DNA of 64,000 nt from Acanthosoma haemorrhoidale. Lineage: Eukaryota > Arthropoda > Insecta > Hemiptera > Acanthosomatidae. Position 1 is the stretch's first letter. Each line of letters begins with the position of its first letter. The DNA is taken from assembly GCA_930367205.1 (NCBI GenBank), contig OV884011.1, positions 105,329,139 through 105,393,138 of the forward strand, read 5' to 3'. The notes beneath the pieces were generated by a model. The model was not told where the DNA came from and ran no database searches. It worked only from the letters and a program-made list of their open reading frames with translations. Of the stretch, positions 27,107 through 38,526 are shown in pieces. Position numbers and translations under genes: made by a program.

Positions 27107-27388
27107 CTCCAGCAATTCCAGAACAGAGTTCTCCACACCTCCCTCAAACATACCCCGTTCGACCGAATGAAGGCAGACGAGATCCGCGAAAAATTTGAAG
27201 TGCTCACCATCCAAGATTTTATCAAGAAACGACACATCAAATTTTTTGATTCACTTCGACACAGCCACAACCCACTATTTTCCGACCTTCAACCACCACC
27301 AATGCCCGTCCGATGGAAGCACTGCTGGACAGCCGAAGCGTGGAGACAGATGGACCTCATAGAACCCGAGCCCCCTGACGGGGACTGA
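27107..27388 (+). pseudogene. C-terminal end of ORF2 from a second non-LTR retrotransposon lineage
   Basis: An open segment of 93 codons ends at TGA 27386-27388. It begins LQQFQNRVLHTSLKHTPFDR, matching the 'IQrfQnkvLR.i.naP' block at the end of Jockey and related reverse-transcriptase ORFs, and continues TIQDFIKKRHIKFFDSLRHS, which fits the following 'lpsleeyIkkra.kFfdsl' block. It ends with an acidic proline-rich tail (LIEPEPPDGD). Sequence and 3' UTR differ from the abundant Jockey-like family, so this is a different lineage. Upstream frames are closed and reverse-transcriptase motifs are absent, consistent with 5' truncation. Confidence 0.65.
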
Positions 27389-27700
27389 ACGGTCCACACC
27401 CAACCGAGAGATCGAGGTCGATCTCTCGGCCGATAGGCCGACACAGTGCAGCCCCCTACAGGGGGGGGGGGCAGCTAAGACGTGACCAACTACAAACCAA
27501 TGCCTAGTACCCCTAGGCTCCACCATAGGTAGACTCTCACTACCTTCCCGAACCCACCCGCCTCCTTTAGGCATCCCACACCCCATATCCTTCTCATACA
27601 TCCTTCAAATGGGACTCCCCATAGTGAAAGGCACCCATCAATCCAAAATAATTTTCCTATTTTTTATAAGTTTGAGAGCTATGGAAAAAAATACAAAAAA
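27389..27700 (+). mobile_element. 3' UTR and A-rich tail of the second LINE remnant
   Basis: GC-richer than its surroundings up to about 27600, with a perfect hairpin at 27404-27429 and a G run at about 27460-27471. It then becomes AT-rich and ends with 'gagagctatgg' followed by an A-rich run with single C interruptions. A near-identical terminal motif ('gagagctttgg' plus the same A-rich run) occurs at 56340-56378, which suggests a shared retroelement tail. The right boundary is approximate. Confidence 0.5.
27404..27429. repeat. Perfect 12-bp stem hairpin with 2-base loop
   Basis: CCGAGAGATCGA and its exact reverse complement TCGATCTCTCGG are separated by only GG. It lies 16 bases after the stop codon of the LINE remnant. 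It may be an RNA structure in the element's 3' UTR, but only one copy is visible. Confidence 0.8.
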
Positions 27701-27854
27701 AAACACATAAATATGTAAATACGTATATACTTACTTAGATTAACACATAAAAAAAGGATAAAAAAAAATATTGTAGGTAAATACGGCATAATCGCAAGAT
27801 ATATTATTAAATAAGAATTTAGTACTATATTGTACTGTCAAATTTATGGAAACT

Positions 27855-28835
27855 TTTTTTTCTCGGTCAATTGATTTTTTAATTTGAACGTATTGTAATA
27901 TTGCTCATAAGGGGAGAAGTCCCACCATAAAGTTTATTTGTATTTTGCTATTTACAGGCTTTTTTTTTATGCTGCACTATCAACCAGCCAGCATCCAACA
28001 GACAGGATATTGTGTACTTTATAAGACTTTATTTTATTTAGTGAACAGCAAGGCCACTTCTTGCTATTATTAAGATTAGGCTTCTTGGGAATTTTTCTAC
28101 ATTGACACGTTCGGGTGATTATTGTTGAGATTCACTGATATAGATATTATAAATATTGTCACTGTAGCAATAAATTGAACAATCTAATACGCATTAAACG
28201 ACAATATGACAATATTTCAGTGTGGTTGTATATGTATATTTTTTTTACTGCTATATTGTTTACTAATTTTTATTATTATAAATTATTGTTATATTTTTTA
28301 TTTAATATAGTTTTAGATAACTTTGTGTACGATGCATTAAATTTTTACGTACCAAGACCTATTATCTTAGAATTCAAGAAGGAAACTTTTTGGAATCCTA
28401 GTTTAACGTGAGTCTTCGTGAGTTTTTTCGAACTAGAAACGTAATATTTTACCCCATTCAATGTTATAACAACATTAAAAATATTTTCTGTTCTACTTGC
28501 TTGATTAGTATTGATTGATAATTAATTTATATAAAAATGTTGGTTGATATAATTTTGGGTCAGATGTTAAATTAAAGATCTCCGAGTTATAATTACAAAT
28601 ATCCATCTTCTTTCATCTTATTATTACAAGATATTAACATCTTTGCTGTCATTGACTTCGTTTTCATGCACCAAATATTTAGTGGCGTATCAAATTAAGC
28701 AAATTAATATCGATATTGCTTCTTTCTATGGCCTTTGCGTCTCTTAACTACATTTGAAAATGGAATAATTTTTTATCGTTATAACATGAAAGTTTAATGT
28801 TGGAAGTCCAGTGCCCACTGATAATTGGACATATA
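27855..28835 (+). repeat. Unclassified interspersed repeat, copy 1 (empty-site copy)
   Basis: This segment aligns collinearly with 35100-35745 plus 37664-38210. Matching landmarks are 'gtaatattgctcataag', 'aaagtttattt', 'taagattaggctt', 'gaacaatctaatacgcatta', 'attattgttat', 'acattaaaaatattttctg' and 'gttaaattaaagatct'. It has no coding sequence I can recognise. It lacks the Jockey-like insertion present in copy 2 and so shows the empty site. It also lacks the extra segment found at 35409-35552. Family and mobility type are unknown. Confidence 0.75.
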
Positions 28836-29140
28836 TATACTTATTTTCAATTCCAATGAAGTATGATTATATGTCCTTAGATAGTTAATTACTTAGTATC
28901 AAAAAATAATAGCTATAATTTTGAGTATGGTGTTAAATTAAATATCTCGAAGTTGTAATTACCGATATGAGCTTTTCTTATTATACAACATAAAAACTAT
29001 AATTAACATGATATTCATACATGTAATGTGTGAAATTTAAAAAATCAGATTTTGATCTATTACTTTCTATTGCCTTTGTTTCTTTTATCAACATTCAAAA
29101 ATGGAACAATATTTCATGGTTATAAAATAAAATGTTTGAT
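28551..29140 (+). repeat. Diverged tandem duplication, period about 366 bp
   Basis: The interval from 28551 to about 28820 resembles that from 28917 to about 29140: 'aattttgggtcagatgttaaattaaagatctccgagtt' corresponds to 'aattttgagtatggtgttaaattaaatatctcgaagtt', and later 'ctatggcctttgcgtctctt' to 'ctattgcctttgtttctttt', in order and at matching spacing. The second repeat of the interspersed family (near 37931) shows only one such unit, so the duplication is specific to this copy or lost from the other. Confidence 0.65.
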
Positions 29141-30070
29141 ATAATAATAGATCACCTACGATTTGCTATAAATCCGATAAATTTGTTATGTAAATAAGCT
29201 CTTCGCCTAATAAAGTGAATTGGCTAATTCCCCATACAGGCCTCTGTAGGAACCCGTCGAACTGATGCATAGACATAATTGAGTCTTACGTAACCAAAAA
29301 GCCACTGAGACTGAAGCTGGAAGTTGACAAGGAGCCTGGCTGGATTTCTTCTAATTTTAGAATTTTAATCAACACCGGGCTGGGCTCACATCTGTGAAGC
29401 CTTACAACCTGCGAATGTCAACCACTGTGATTGGATAGCAATTCTTTCTTGTCACTGTGATTTTCGTGGTGTGAACGTCAATGCTGAAGGGGCTAGATTG
29501 AAATTCAAACGTGAATTTTAACCCAATCTCAAAGGGAATATTTCCCAATGAATAAGACTATGTTTTCTACTTAATTCTTCAATTTTACATATACTATTCA
29601 ACAATGTCTCTTATTGTTATGAATACATGCTAGTTAGAACGTACGAGTATGCACGGAAAATATGAGTAGTTATTATCCCACAGTAATCATTTTATTTCGT
29701 ATTATTCCAGTATTCTATGGGAAATATTGTGTTTGTGTACGAAATCAATGATTTCGGATAAAGTATTATTACCACAAGATTGAAGCAGTAAAACAACTGC
29801 TAACACCAGCTCAGTATATTAGTTACTTCGTAACAGCTCGAAAATGGCCTGTGATTCTTTTGTTGACGTATGATATCAGTACGATTCATCCATCCGTTTT
29901 TTCCGGGAATGCTAACAGCCTAAAATACAGAAGCGGGCGCCGAAACTATACCCCTCCGCTACAACTGTTCAGTCGTGCAGAATTGTCTACACAAAGAAAT
30001 TTCGGGCGCCAAAACTGGGCTGTTTTAGTGATCATCTTTAAAACAGAAGTAGGTAAGTGTTCTAACGACA
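29141..30070. other. Unassigned sequence, one GC-richer open frame
   Basis: The region 29225-29520 is GC-richer than average but shows no recognised motif. The frame 29851-30087 (+, 78 codons) contains a duplicated 'gggcgcc..aaact' phrase (29935 and 30003) and a donor-like GTAAGT at 30053-30058. Without a partner exon or a known domain, calling a gene is not justified. Confidence 0.35.
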
Positions 30071-30500
30071 GCACCCTAATGCCCTAGCACAGTCATTGCA
30101 CTGCGCCACTCATCCCTATAATCCTCCTTGGAGACTAAAACGGCAGTGGCCTCGTGTCCTGCTATAAATACGTGAGAATGGGAGTCCTGGCAATGGCCAG
30201 TTTCTCCAATCATGTACTGAGCGTCTGTCGCTCAACCGCTCTTGGTAAGCGTCTGCTGGCTCTTATCCAGTGACGTGGCTGACACAGGAGCGTGGGGGAC
30301 TTCCCAAGACCCCGCTTCCTCCTTCGCACGCGAGGGAGGTGTTAACCATGTGGACTTGGGGGGTCTCTGGGCTGCTTGTATATACTGTATGAATGAGCGA
30401 GTGATTGAAAAATGTAAATTTGGTATGAATGAGATCATTTATCAAAATTACTTATTGTCAAATGAGGCAGACTGTAATTTTATCATAATAAATTTGTTGT
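30071..30500 (+). mobile_element. Severely 5'-truncated Jockey-like copy (3' UTR and tail)
   Basis: Begins at the segment encoding the last 30 or so residues of ORF2 (SLHCATHPYNPP-type ending) and continues through the 3' UTR shared by the other copies: 'gggagtcctggcaatggcc', 'ggaggtgttaaccatgtgg', repeated 'tatgaatgag', then the terminal 'gactgtaattttatcataata'. The frame 30242-30556 crosses this UTR and is not a host gene. No target duplication was recognised. Confidence 0.85.
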
Positions 30501-33500
30501 TGTATATTATTATTAGTTTAGTAATCATCAGTGACCAGAGTATCGTAAGACCCTAGCTTCTTGTCGTCCCTAAGACGAGGGAAAATTCTTTCACTTGAGG
30601 GAAACAATCACCAGTTAGTATACAATCTCTGTGGAAAATAGAGAGTAAATAATTTTGAGCAACACTAGACATGACACTACATAGTGCAAGGCATTGTTTT
30701 TCTAGGTTTTCAACAACCCTCATGTCTTGTTCACAGCCCCAGTCTGTTGGTTCTGATACCTAGGAAAATGAAATAGATGAATGTTCGATTTCATGACTTG
30801 TCTCTATGCAAATATCACCAATGCTATCAAATATAAGTAGGTTTCATTAGTTAATTAATCGACATCAAAATCTGACATTTTTATCACGTTCAATAAAGTT
30901 TCAAATTAAAAGTATATTAATCAAATGTTATCTTTTTCGGGTCGTAAAGTCAAATTGTACTAAAAATGTCATAAAATATCATTAGCATTTTTTAATGCTC
31001 GGTTGATGTAAAGACATAAAATTTCACATGACTCACTAAGGTTAACACAAATAATTAGAAGTTATCAATTATTAGGTAGTTAGAAATCGCCATTATCTCG
31101 TAAATGACGGTTTAAACGTTATTTTATGATGAAAAAATTCATTGATGTTGTGTAAAGTATTATTTTGTTTTACTTTATTGGATGATAATCACAAAACACA
31201 CTAAAAGTTATATAAAGCCACTAAGCATGGAATATCAAATACGAGTACATACATACATACATTTGTCACCTTTATAAGTAATTTTAATGACATAATGTAA
31301 ATATAAAGAGTAGTGAGCAAATTAATTAATTTAAATATGCAATTCCAAAATCTTTAAAGACATATTGAATTCAAGAAAAGCGGTATGTTTAGGATGAATT
31401 ACGAAATACATTTACGAAAAAGAAAACAAACACTTGTTCACTAACTCATCAACCGCAAGATTGATCTTAATCAGCCAGTTAGAAGCAACACTCTCACTTA
31501 TTTCCTTCTGCTAGAACATTGCCCTAAATGTTCCAAGAGTATCTTAAAAAAAATATTTTTCACAAAATGGTATCAAACATTCTGCTTGACAATTTCACCA
31601 TGATGGTTGTAAGCTGCTCCCGATTGTGTAAAAAAATGTCGATGGTACCTTCGTATCAGCTATTTCGAGTGTTCATAAAATGTCTTGTTTTTGATTAACG
31701 AATATAGTTTTACGAACCAGTATTATGAATATTAAAAAATTCCACATCTGAAGATCCATCTGAAGATCCATCTGTTAGATGAATGTGCATTTCTATTCAA
31801 TTTTTCTAGAATGGTCATATAGACACGAGTCTTATAACTGTAGTTAAAAAATATACTCAAACCATTGATTGAAAAAAAAAATGACTAACTGTGGAAAATA
31901 CTCAGAGAGGAATGGAAGTCTGAGTGCAGAACCTCAGTTATAGCAAACAAGTATTCTCTCTTATCACCCTTGAACGGATATTACACCGTTTCAGAGCGCA
32001 TATAAACACAGGGCTTAAAAGAATAAAGGCAAACTTTACATTTAAATAACATCTCCTGATTAAACGATAAAAATAAAATCTACAGCATAGACGACAATCT
32101 TTCTTACTCCTTAACACTTGCCTAAGCCGTCCTCTCTAAGAGAATCTATTTGCTAACTAGATGTTCCCTCTTAGCCCTCTGTAAAGCCCTGGAAGATCTA
32201 ACAATCTATTATTGTTGACAATGAACTTTAACAAGCCTTAATTGCTCCACTGTCCTCTTCTCACTGGTGGTTTACAAAAATAACTTTGCTTAATACTTTG
32301 TATGTATCTAAAAACATTATAGCATAAAGTAATTATTATTATAAAATTGGATCACTAAGTATTATTTCTTATATTTCTGCATACGAATAATTTCCATTTT
32401 AATTTTTTTGTATTGAAAAATATTCCTTAAAAAAAAATAACATTCTGCCCTAGCAATGTCATGAATATTTTAGATGATCTCATATATGTTGCATTTTGTA
32501 TTTCCTTTCTCGATCACGCAGTATTTACATATGCTGTTTCGACGAAATATCGACCCGGAATCGTCTATGATTAATAATCGTTTTTATTAGACTTTTCACC
32601 ACATTTTATTTGTGCTTAATATATTAGATTTTGTTGATTATTACTTAACTATTAGTATATAATTCAATAGCCATCTCTTTTGTTTAATTTTACAGATTGC
32701 TTATTCAAGATTGCCTATTCGTGCTAGCCCGTCATGGATTGCTGCTGGAGATTTTCAGCAGGAAAGCCTATCTTGTTTTTGTACAAAAAAAGCGTCCAAT
32801 CAGTTTCCTCATTTATCAGCAAAATCAGTTTCGTCATTATCTATATGTATTAAAAATGTATCAGCTGTTATTTTTATTTTTGATTAATTTCATTGTGAAC
32901 ACCGGGAATACCGACTGCATAATCTCCCTCTAAAAGGGGAAAAATCATAATAATGATTCAAAAGTCACATTGCTGTAGGGCCTCGTTCCACGATTGTTTT
33001 TCCACATTCCGCTTATAGCAGTTTCCTCTTGGCCCACAGATATTTTCTTTCATGAATGAGCAATATTAATTTTTCACAGTCCATTTTTCATTGTGTTTTG
33101 CAAGTAAAATCCCAGTAGAATGCGATCGATTAGCGCTTCGCAGAAGTAGAGACGGAGACTGATAAATGTTTTTGGCCCACTGGACGCGACCGCCATCAAA
33201 AGCGTATGTTTAGATCGTTCAAAGTTTTCGTGTGACTTTGCACCTTTTCTGAACTATCCGCTCCCGGAGGACGAAAAGCATTACCTATTTACTACGACTC
33301 CTTTTCACGAGTATAACATTTAATTTAGTGACTTAGTAAACAGTGTCAGGTCAGAGGCATGTATCCTAGCATCTGCAGTCTTTGTCTAGAACAGGACCAG
33401 ATGTGAAGCAATTCTGCTGTGAGACTCGTCTAGTCTTAGACGAGCTTCGACCTTCACTATCTCCTTCAGACATTCATCACCACATTGCCATGCTCATCGC

Positions 33501-35099
33501 CTCAGTGGTGCATGTTGAGTTTGCACCAGGTGCTAGGGAGATCATTAAGAAACCTCATCAACCTTTTTAACGCTATTATTATTATCTCAACTTTAATTCC
33601 ACTAAGTAAGCTCACTTTCTCCTCATTTCATTTCTTACACAGAGGGGTGTCAAATGTGAGGACCATCTCCATAAGCATTACTGGCCTGCTCAATTTAACG
33701 TGTGACTATTGTTCTCTGGACTTAATATTTTAAGAAAGGACAATTTATAAACATTTTTACCTCATAACCTTCATTTTTTAGCTTTAAGATTAACATAAAT
33801 TTATTTGTTTTCTCATCATTAATTCTTTGAAGATCTTCTTCCCTTGTCTAAGCCATTTTATAATTGGTTTTATGATTTTTTATATAACATTTTTTAATTA
33901 AATTGCTGTTTCTACTGGCGAATATTTTATCGACACAAGTTCACCTTGGCTTTTAGCTTCGAAAGCTCTCTCTTCCATCACACCATTCTTGACTAATAGA
34001 TACATACCTACCAGTGTACTTCCAAAACTGCCTGCAGTTTGAGCCGAGTGGCCGGTCACAAACAACTGGGACATGTCTGTGGCCAGAGTGAGAGGTTTTC
34101 CCCTCGGTGCAGTTCGAGAACGAATCAACACAAACCAAAACATTTTCTATTGTGAACAGAAATAATCTACTCATCAACAATAGTTATTATTCGGCTTTGT
34201 GGGCGAAGTTATGTTGTATCAATGACACGAATATTGCGCTGCTGTGGTTCCTAGACGGTTATTTTCAGAGATCAGCGTTCACTAATCTTACGAAAAATCT
34301 GTGCTGATCATGGCAATCCATTTAAAAGTGGATAAAAGTTAAAGTGGATGAAATCGGACTTTTAAGGAAAAAAACGTTGTGCTCTCGAAAAACCCTTTAA
34401 ATAATTATCTGGATTAAAATATAAAACTGTGGTTAACATCAAGGTTCACACACAAAACTCTTTAGCGCGACGAGCCGAACACTTTATATATTATTAATTT
34501 TATTTGAACAGTTTATATCATAAGGTAATATTATTTTCACCACTAATTATTATTTGTTGTTCACTAAAATACTATTATTTCTTATTTTATATTATTAAAT
34601 ACCTGTTTTATCATCAAAATATGACTGTAAACAGTATTTGTATTTAGAAAGTACCATAACATATTCAGTCGAGTAAGCGAACTTCCTTATCCCAAATAAA
34701 GAACCTAGATTTTTGTTTCAGCTGATTAATACGAAAATAATAGCTTAAATTATATTCGTGTTAACTGTTAGCAATAGTTACCTACTCATCTGGACAACAA
34801 AAGTTCCAGTACAGGGACTCCTTGGAATTCCAATTAAAATTACTTAATCATAGTTATAAGAGCTCCTTCTTATTACGTCAACAACGGCGCCCTTCACAAA
34901 GACTCAGTTATATAATGAAAGGCGCATGTGACGGCAAGTCGAGAACGAATCAACATAAACCAACAGATGCTTATATCCAGCGAATATCATTTTCTATTGT
35001 CAACATTAATTAACCACTTTTAAATCATTTTACTTCATTTATTTTATACAATTCACAACTATTCTTGTACATTGGATATGTATTTCTTTCGATTTTGTG
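30501..35099. other. AT-rich stretch without a recognised gene
   Basis: Contains a short (ACAT) run near 31249-31260 and a tandem 'tctgaagatcca' pair near 31747-31770. Frames of modest size lie at 32697-32933 (+), 33382-33570 (+), 33485-33733 (+) and 33898-34143 (-), none with a convincing family match. A short direct repeat is listed separately (34113-35008). Confidence 0.45.
34113..35008 (+). repeat. Short direct repeat pair about 825 bp apart
   Basis: 'tcgagaacgaatcaaca' followed by 'aaacca' and then 'cattttctattgt.aaca' occurs at about 34113-34160 and again at about 34938-35008. The second copy has a short insertion between the two halves. The coordinates span both copies. It could be a decayed terminal repeat pair or a local duplication. 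Confidence 0.45.
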
Positions 35100-35745
35100 A
35101 TTCATTTTTTTTTCTAGGAATTGATTTATTTCACTTGAACGTACCGTAATATTGCTCATAAGAGTTGGAGTGCCAACATAAAGTTTATTTATATTCTGGT
35201 ACCTGTAGGTTTTTTTCATCATCCACCCACCATCAACGCACCAGTACTCTAGGTATAATAATACTTACGTTAAATGAATTCATTCAGTTTAGGAAATAGT
35301 AAAGCCATTTCTTGATAATATTAAGATTAGGTTTCATAGAATTTTTCTACAATGGCACGTGGTCGTGATAGTATTTCTAATGTACATTAGCTTTTACAGT
35401 TACATTACAGCTGGTCTGTTAAGCCAATTTCAATTGCTTTTAAAAGTTTCATTAATTTTTCTTAAAATCAGAATACCTGTGTTTTAAACCTTTTTAACTA
35501 ATACCTAATGTGTTCATTAGTTAATTAATTAATGAAATGTAATGAAATCAATTATGTTACAGATTGAACAATCTAATATGCATTAACCAAAAATATGTGG
35601 CCATAAAAGGTTTCAATCCTACTCCGTTAAAATTGTAAATATTCTCAAGACAGCTTTTTCATATTTATAATAACTGCGGATGTATATATTTACACAATTT
35701 TGTTTATTAATTTTATTATTAGAAGTTATTGTTATTTCTTATTTA
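35100..35745 (+). repeat. Unclassified interspersed repeat, copy 2, left part
   Basis: Aligns with the first half of 27855-28835. It is interrupted at 35746 by a Jockey-like element and resumes at 37664. The last 12 bases, ATTTCTTATTTA (35734-35745), are the left target duplication of that insertion. It contains an extra segment (35409-35552) absent from copy 1. Confidence 0.75.
35409..35552 (+). repeat. Inserted AT-rich segment also present at 40236-40350
   Basis: Starts 'agctggtctgttaagcc' and matches 40236-40350 over most of its length ('aaagtttcattaatttttct', then 'cagaatac', then 'ttaattaat'). Copy 1 of the surrounding repeat lacks it. It is probably a separate small mobile element of unknown class, since no terminal inverted repeats or target duplications are obvious. 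Confidence 0.55.
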
Positions 35746-37663
35746 GTAAAGTGTAGTGCGCAGCACAAAAGCGAATTGTGCAAAAAGCCCCTAAAATCCC
35801 CTGCTGTATGCATGCATGCTCTGCCTGCAAGGCCATCCAGCCAACTACAAGGGCTGCGAAGCTTATAGGATTCTCAAGTCCAGGAGCGAGCAACGTCGTC
35901 GGCCAGAAGAAGAGAACCCAGTCACGGGTAGCTCAAGAAGCGCCCCCGCCAGAAATTTGAAGCCTCAGTCTCTTTTGCTGATGCCGTTCGGAACAGAGAG
36001 CAGTCACAGGCATTGCCCATTCCTCCTCCGCCAGTTTTTCTTTCCCACACTCCGTTCATCCCAGCGACCAGCAAACTCAATCCCATCCTCAACCACACAT
36101 CTCACATATCCCGCCACTTCCAAGCTCTTCAGATCTCACTAGCCTATTAACATCATTCCTTACAGAATTCAGAACTCTAATTACCCCTCTCATTTCCCTT
36201 CTTACAAATCTTGTCTCCTACCTTATCCCCGTTAAACAAAATCCATATGTGGATCCTTCCGACTCCTTATCCATTCTCCTTTGGAATGCAAATGGTGATA
36301 GCACCCACACTAACGAACTGACAGCACTACTCCATGACAACAACCTCTACGTAGCTCTTATTACTTAAACAAGACTTACAAGTAAACGACCATTTACGGT
36401 TCGACAGTACCATACATATCGAACTGATCACCCTGATGGAAGAGCTCATGCAGGTACCGCTGTCTTGTCCATAACTCCATATCCCACCACATAGTTCCTT
36501 TGGTAACACATGATTTCCTTCAATCCACTGCAGTGAATCGATCCTCACTTCTCCTACCTTTCAAACCGTTTCTTCCAAGTCCACTGTGGTTTACTACTAT
36601 CCTATTAAAGCAGGAGTTCCACAGGGCAGCGTCCTGTGTCCCATCCTATACAACACTGCAGTCCCGTCAACCCATTCAGACCCTGATATAGCATCCCAAA
36701 ACCTTCAAAAAAGGTGTTTTTTGACGAGATCTAGTATTGGTGCAACTAATATCAAATCAAAGTCAATGAAGGAAAATGTTCCCACTTAACCTTTACCCTC
36801 TGCCGCAAGCCCTGTCCGCCAGTATTTTTAAATTCAATTTCTCCCCCTGTGTCTAAGTCAGTACGGTATTCAGGCTTCCATTTCGACAAAAGACTGACAT
36901 GGAACCCACACACGAGGCTAAAAAGACAAGAACTAAACAGACGGATTGGAAACTGTACAGACTAATTCAAAGGACATCCCATCTCTCAATAGAAAATAAA
37001 TTATTAATCTACATAGTTATACTTAAACCAATCTGGACATACGGAATAGAGCTATGGGGGACAGCAAAAAATTCGAACATCAAGCGTATCCAATCTTTTC
37101 AACCAAAAGTCCTGAGAACAATAGTAAATGCTCCTTATTACGCCATCAACAAAACCCTTCATAACGATCTTAATATACCCTACATTCTTGATTTCATCCC
37201 TTCCAAGTTTATGAAATTCCACAGAAGCCTTTCAAACCACCTTAATCCCGTAGCACAGTCATTGCACTGTTCCACTCATCCCTATAATCCTCCTCGGAGA
37301 CTGAAACGGCAGTGGCCTCGTGACCTGCTATAACTAAGTGATAGTGGGAGTCCTGGCAATGACCAGTTTCTCTAATCATGTCTTGAGTGTCTGTGGCTCT
37401 TGCGCTCTTACCCAGTGACGCGGCTGGCGCAGGAGCGTGGGGGACTTCCCAAGATTTCGCTTCCTCCTTCGCATGCGATAGAGGTTACAACCTTGTAGTG
37501 GACTTGGGGGGCCTCTGGGCTGTTTGTAAATATTGTATGAATGAGCGAGTGAATGACGAATAGTAAATATAGTATGAATGATAACATTTATCTCAATTAC
37601 TTATTGCCTAATAAAAGGCAGATTGTAATTTTATCTTAATAAAAATTGTAAATTGAAAATATC
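35746..37663 (+). mobile_element. Jockey-like copy inserted in an older repeat, 12-bp target duplication
   Basis: Flanked by ATTTCTTATTTA on both sides (35734-35745, 37664-37675). It starts in the Gag zinc knuckle (VKCSAQHKSELCKK), so it is 5'-truncated. It continues through the ORF1 tail into an endonuclease start (LSILLWNANG), then deletions join endonuclease (about 36538) to mid reverse transcriptase (FSYLSNRFFQVHCG-type) and remove the FADD catalytic segment (about 36655). The C-terminal region and 3' tail are well preserved. The related sequence at 28260-28310 shows the same site without the insertion. Here ORF1 and ORF2 are joined without the stop seen elsewhere, because TAT replaces TAA at about 36244-36246. 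Confidence 0.93.
36899..37333 (+). pseudogene. ORF2 C-terminal region of the Jockey-like copy, still open
   Basis: The 144-codon frame covers the domain downstream of the reverse transcriptase: KTRTKQTDWKLYRLIQRTSH, then LKPIWTYGIELWGTAKNSNI, VLRTIVNAPYYAINKTLHND and a basic end (PRRLKRQWPRDLL), terminating at 37333. These blocks are typical of the Jockey clade (PIWTYG.ELWG; LR.I.nAPyYv.N..LH.DL). The first residues come from a frame disagreeing with other copies (LKRQELNRRF expected), so an indel precedes or lies within them. It lacks the polymerase domain and is a remnant. Confidence 0.8.
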
Positions 37664-38210
37664 ATTTCTTATTTATTAGTATTTTATTTAAGTTTAGAGT
37701 ATGACGCATTTTATTTTTGCTTACCATCATGTATCATGTAGCAATATAAAATGGTGGGCCAGTTTAATACGTGTTCTGGTATTCGTGAGTCTCTTATCGA
37801 ACTATAAACGCAATATATTACATGTCCCACTTAATTTCGTGATGACATTAAAAATATTTTTGTCAAACCTTCAAACAGTCAAAATTTGTTGATTAAATAA
37901 TTAATTGATATAAAAAATAATGGCTGCTATAATTTGGGATAAGGGGTTAAATTAAAGATCTGCAAGTTACAATTAATAATATGCATATTTTTCTTATTAT
38001 TACAATATATTAAAACTGTCATTGGGATCGTTTTCAAACATAATATATTTAGTGGTATTTCAATAAAACAACTTTCTATTGGACTATACTATTTACTTCT
38101 TTTATGACCTTTATTTTTGTTAATTACATTTGAAAAGGGAACAAGTTTTAATAGCTGTAACATAAAAGTTTTGATTTAATATTTTAAGTCTAGTGGTCAC
38201 CGATCATTCA
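37664..38210 (+). repeat. Unclassified interspersed repeat, copy 2, right part
   Basis: Resumes the alignment with copy 1 (28290-28835) after the inserted retroelement: 'gagtatgacgcatt' against 'gtgtacgatgcatt', 'acattaaaaatattttt', 'gttaaattaaagatctg', 'tagtggtatttca'. The first 12 bases are the right-hand target duplication. Confidence 0.75.
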
Positions 38211-38521
38211 TTCCCACATACTGATTTCATTCGAAAACCCTAAAAATTCCCATTTAGTGGCTTACCCAATAGACTTATGTCTATGTAAAAAAATATTCAC
38301 TTGTGACAGTTCAAAAAACATTGTATTCCTAATATTACGATAATTTAAAGTTTATAAGATACTACCTCTGGTCGAATAAAATCTTTTGCAAAATCATAAT
38401 ATCTGGTGATAATGATCTAATAGATAATCAAGGGTGATGCTGTCCCCTCTCAAGTCACGAATTACTTGATTTTCTATTTTCTGAACGGTCTATTTGGCAT
38501 CTAAACTAAATTGTGTTAATT
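38211..38521. other. Unassigned AT-rich sequence
   Basis: No open frame of note and no recognised repeat. Confidence 0.5.
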
Positions 38522-38526
38522 ATGTT

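Noticed and set aside
33898..34143. Minus-strand frame with a stretch resembling a nucleoside transporter motif (TGHSAQTAGSFGSTLVGMYL)
   Set aside because: The likeness to the 'TGGFATIAGSVLxAYI' pattern is loose, the frame is only 81 codons and overlaps another minus-strand frame, and no neighbouring exon was found.
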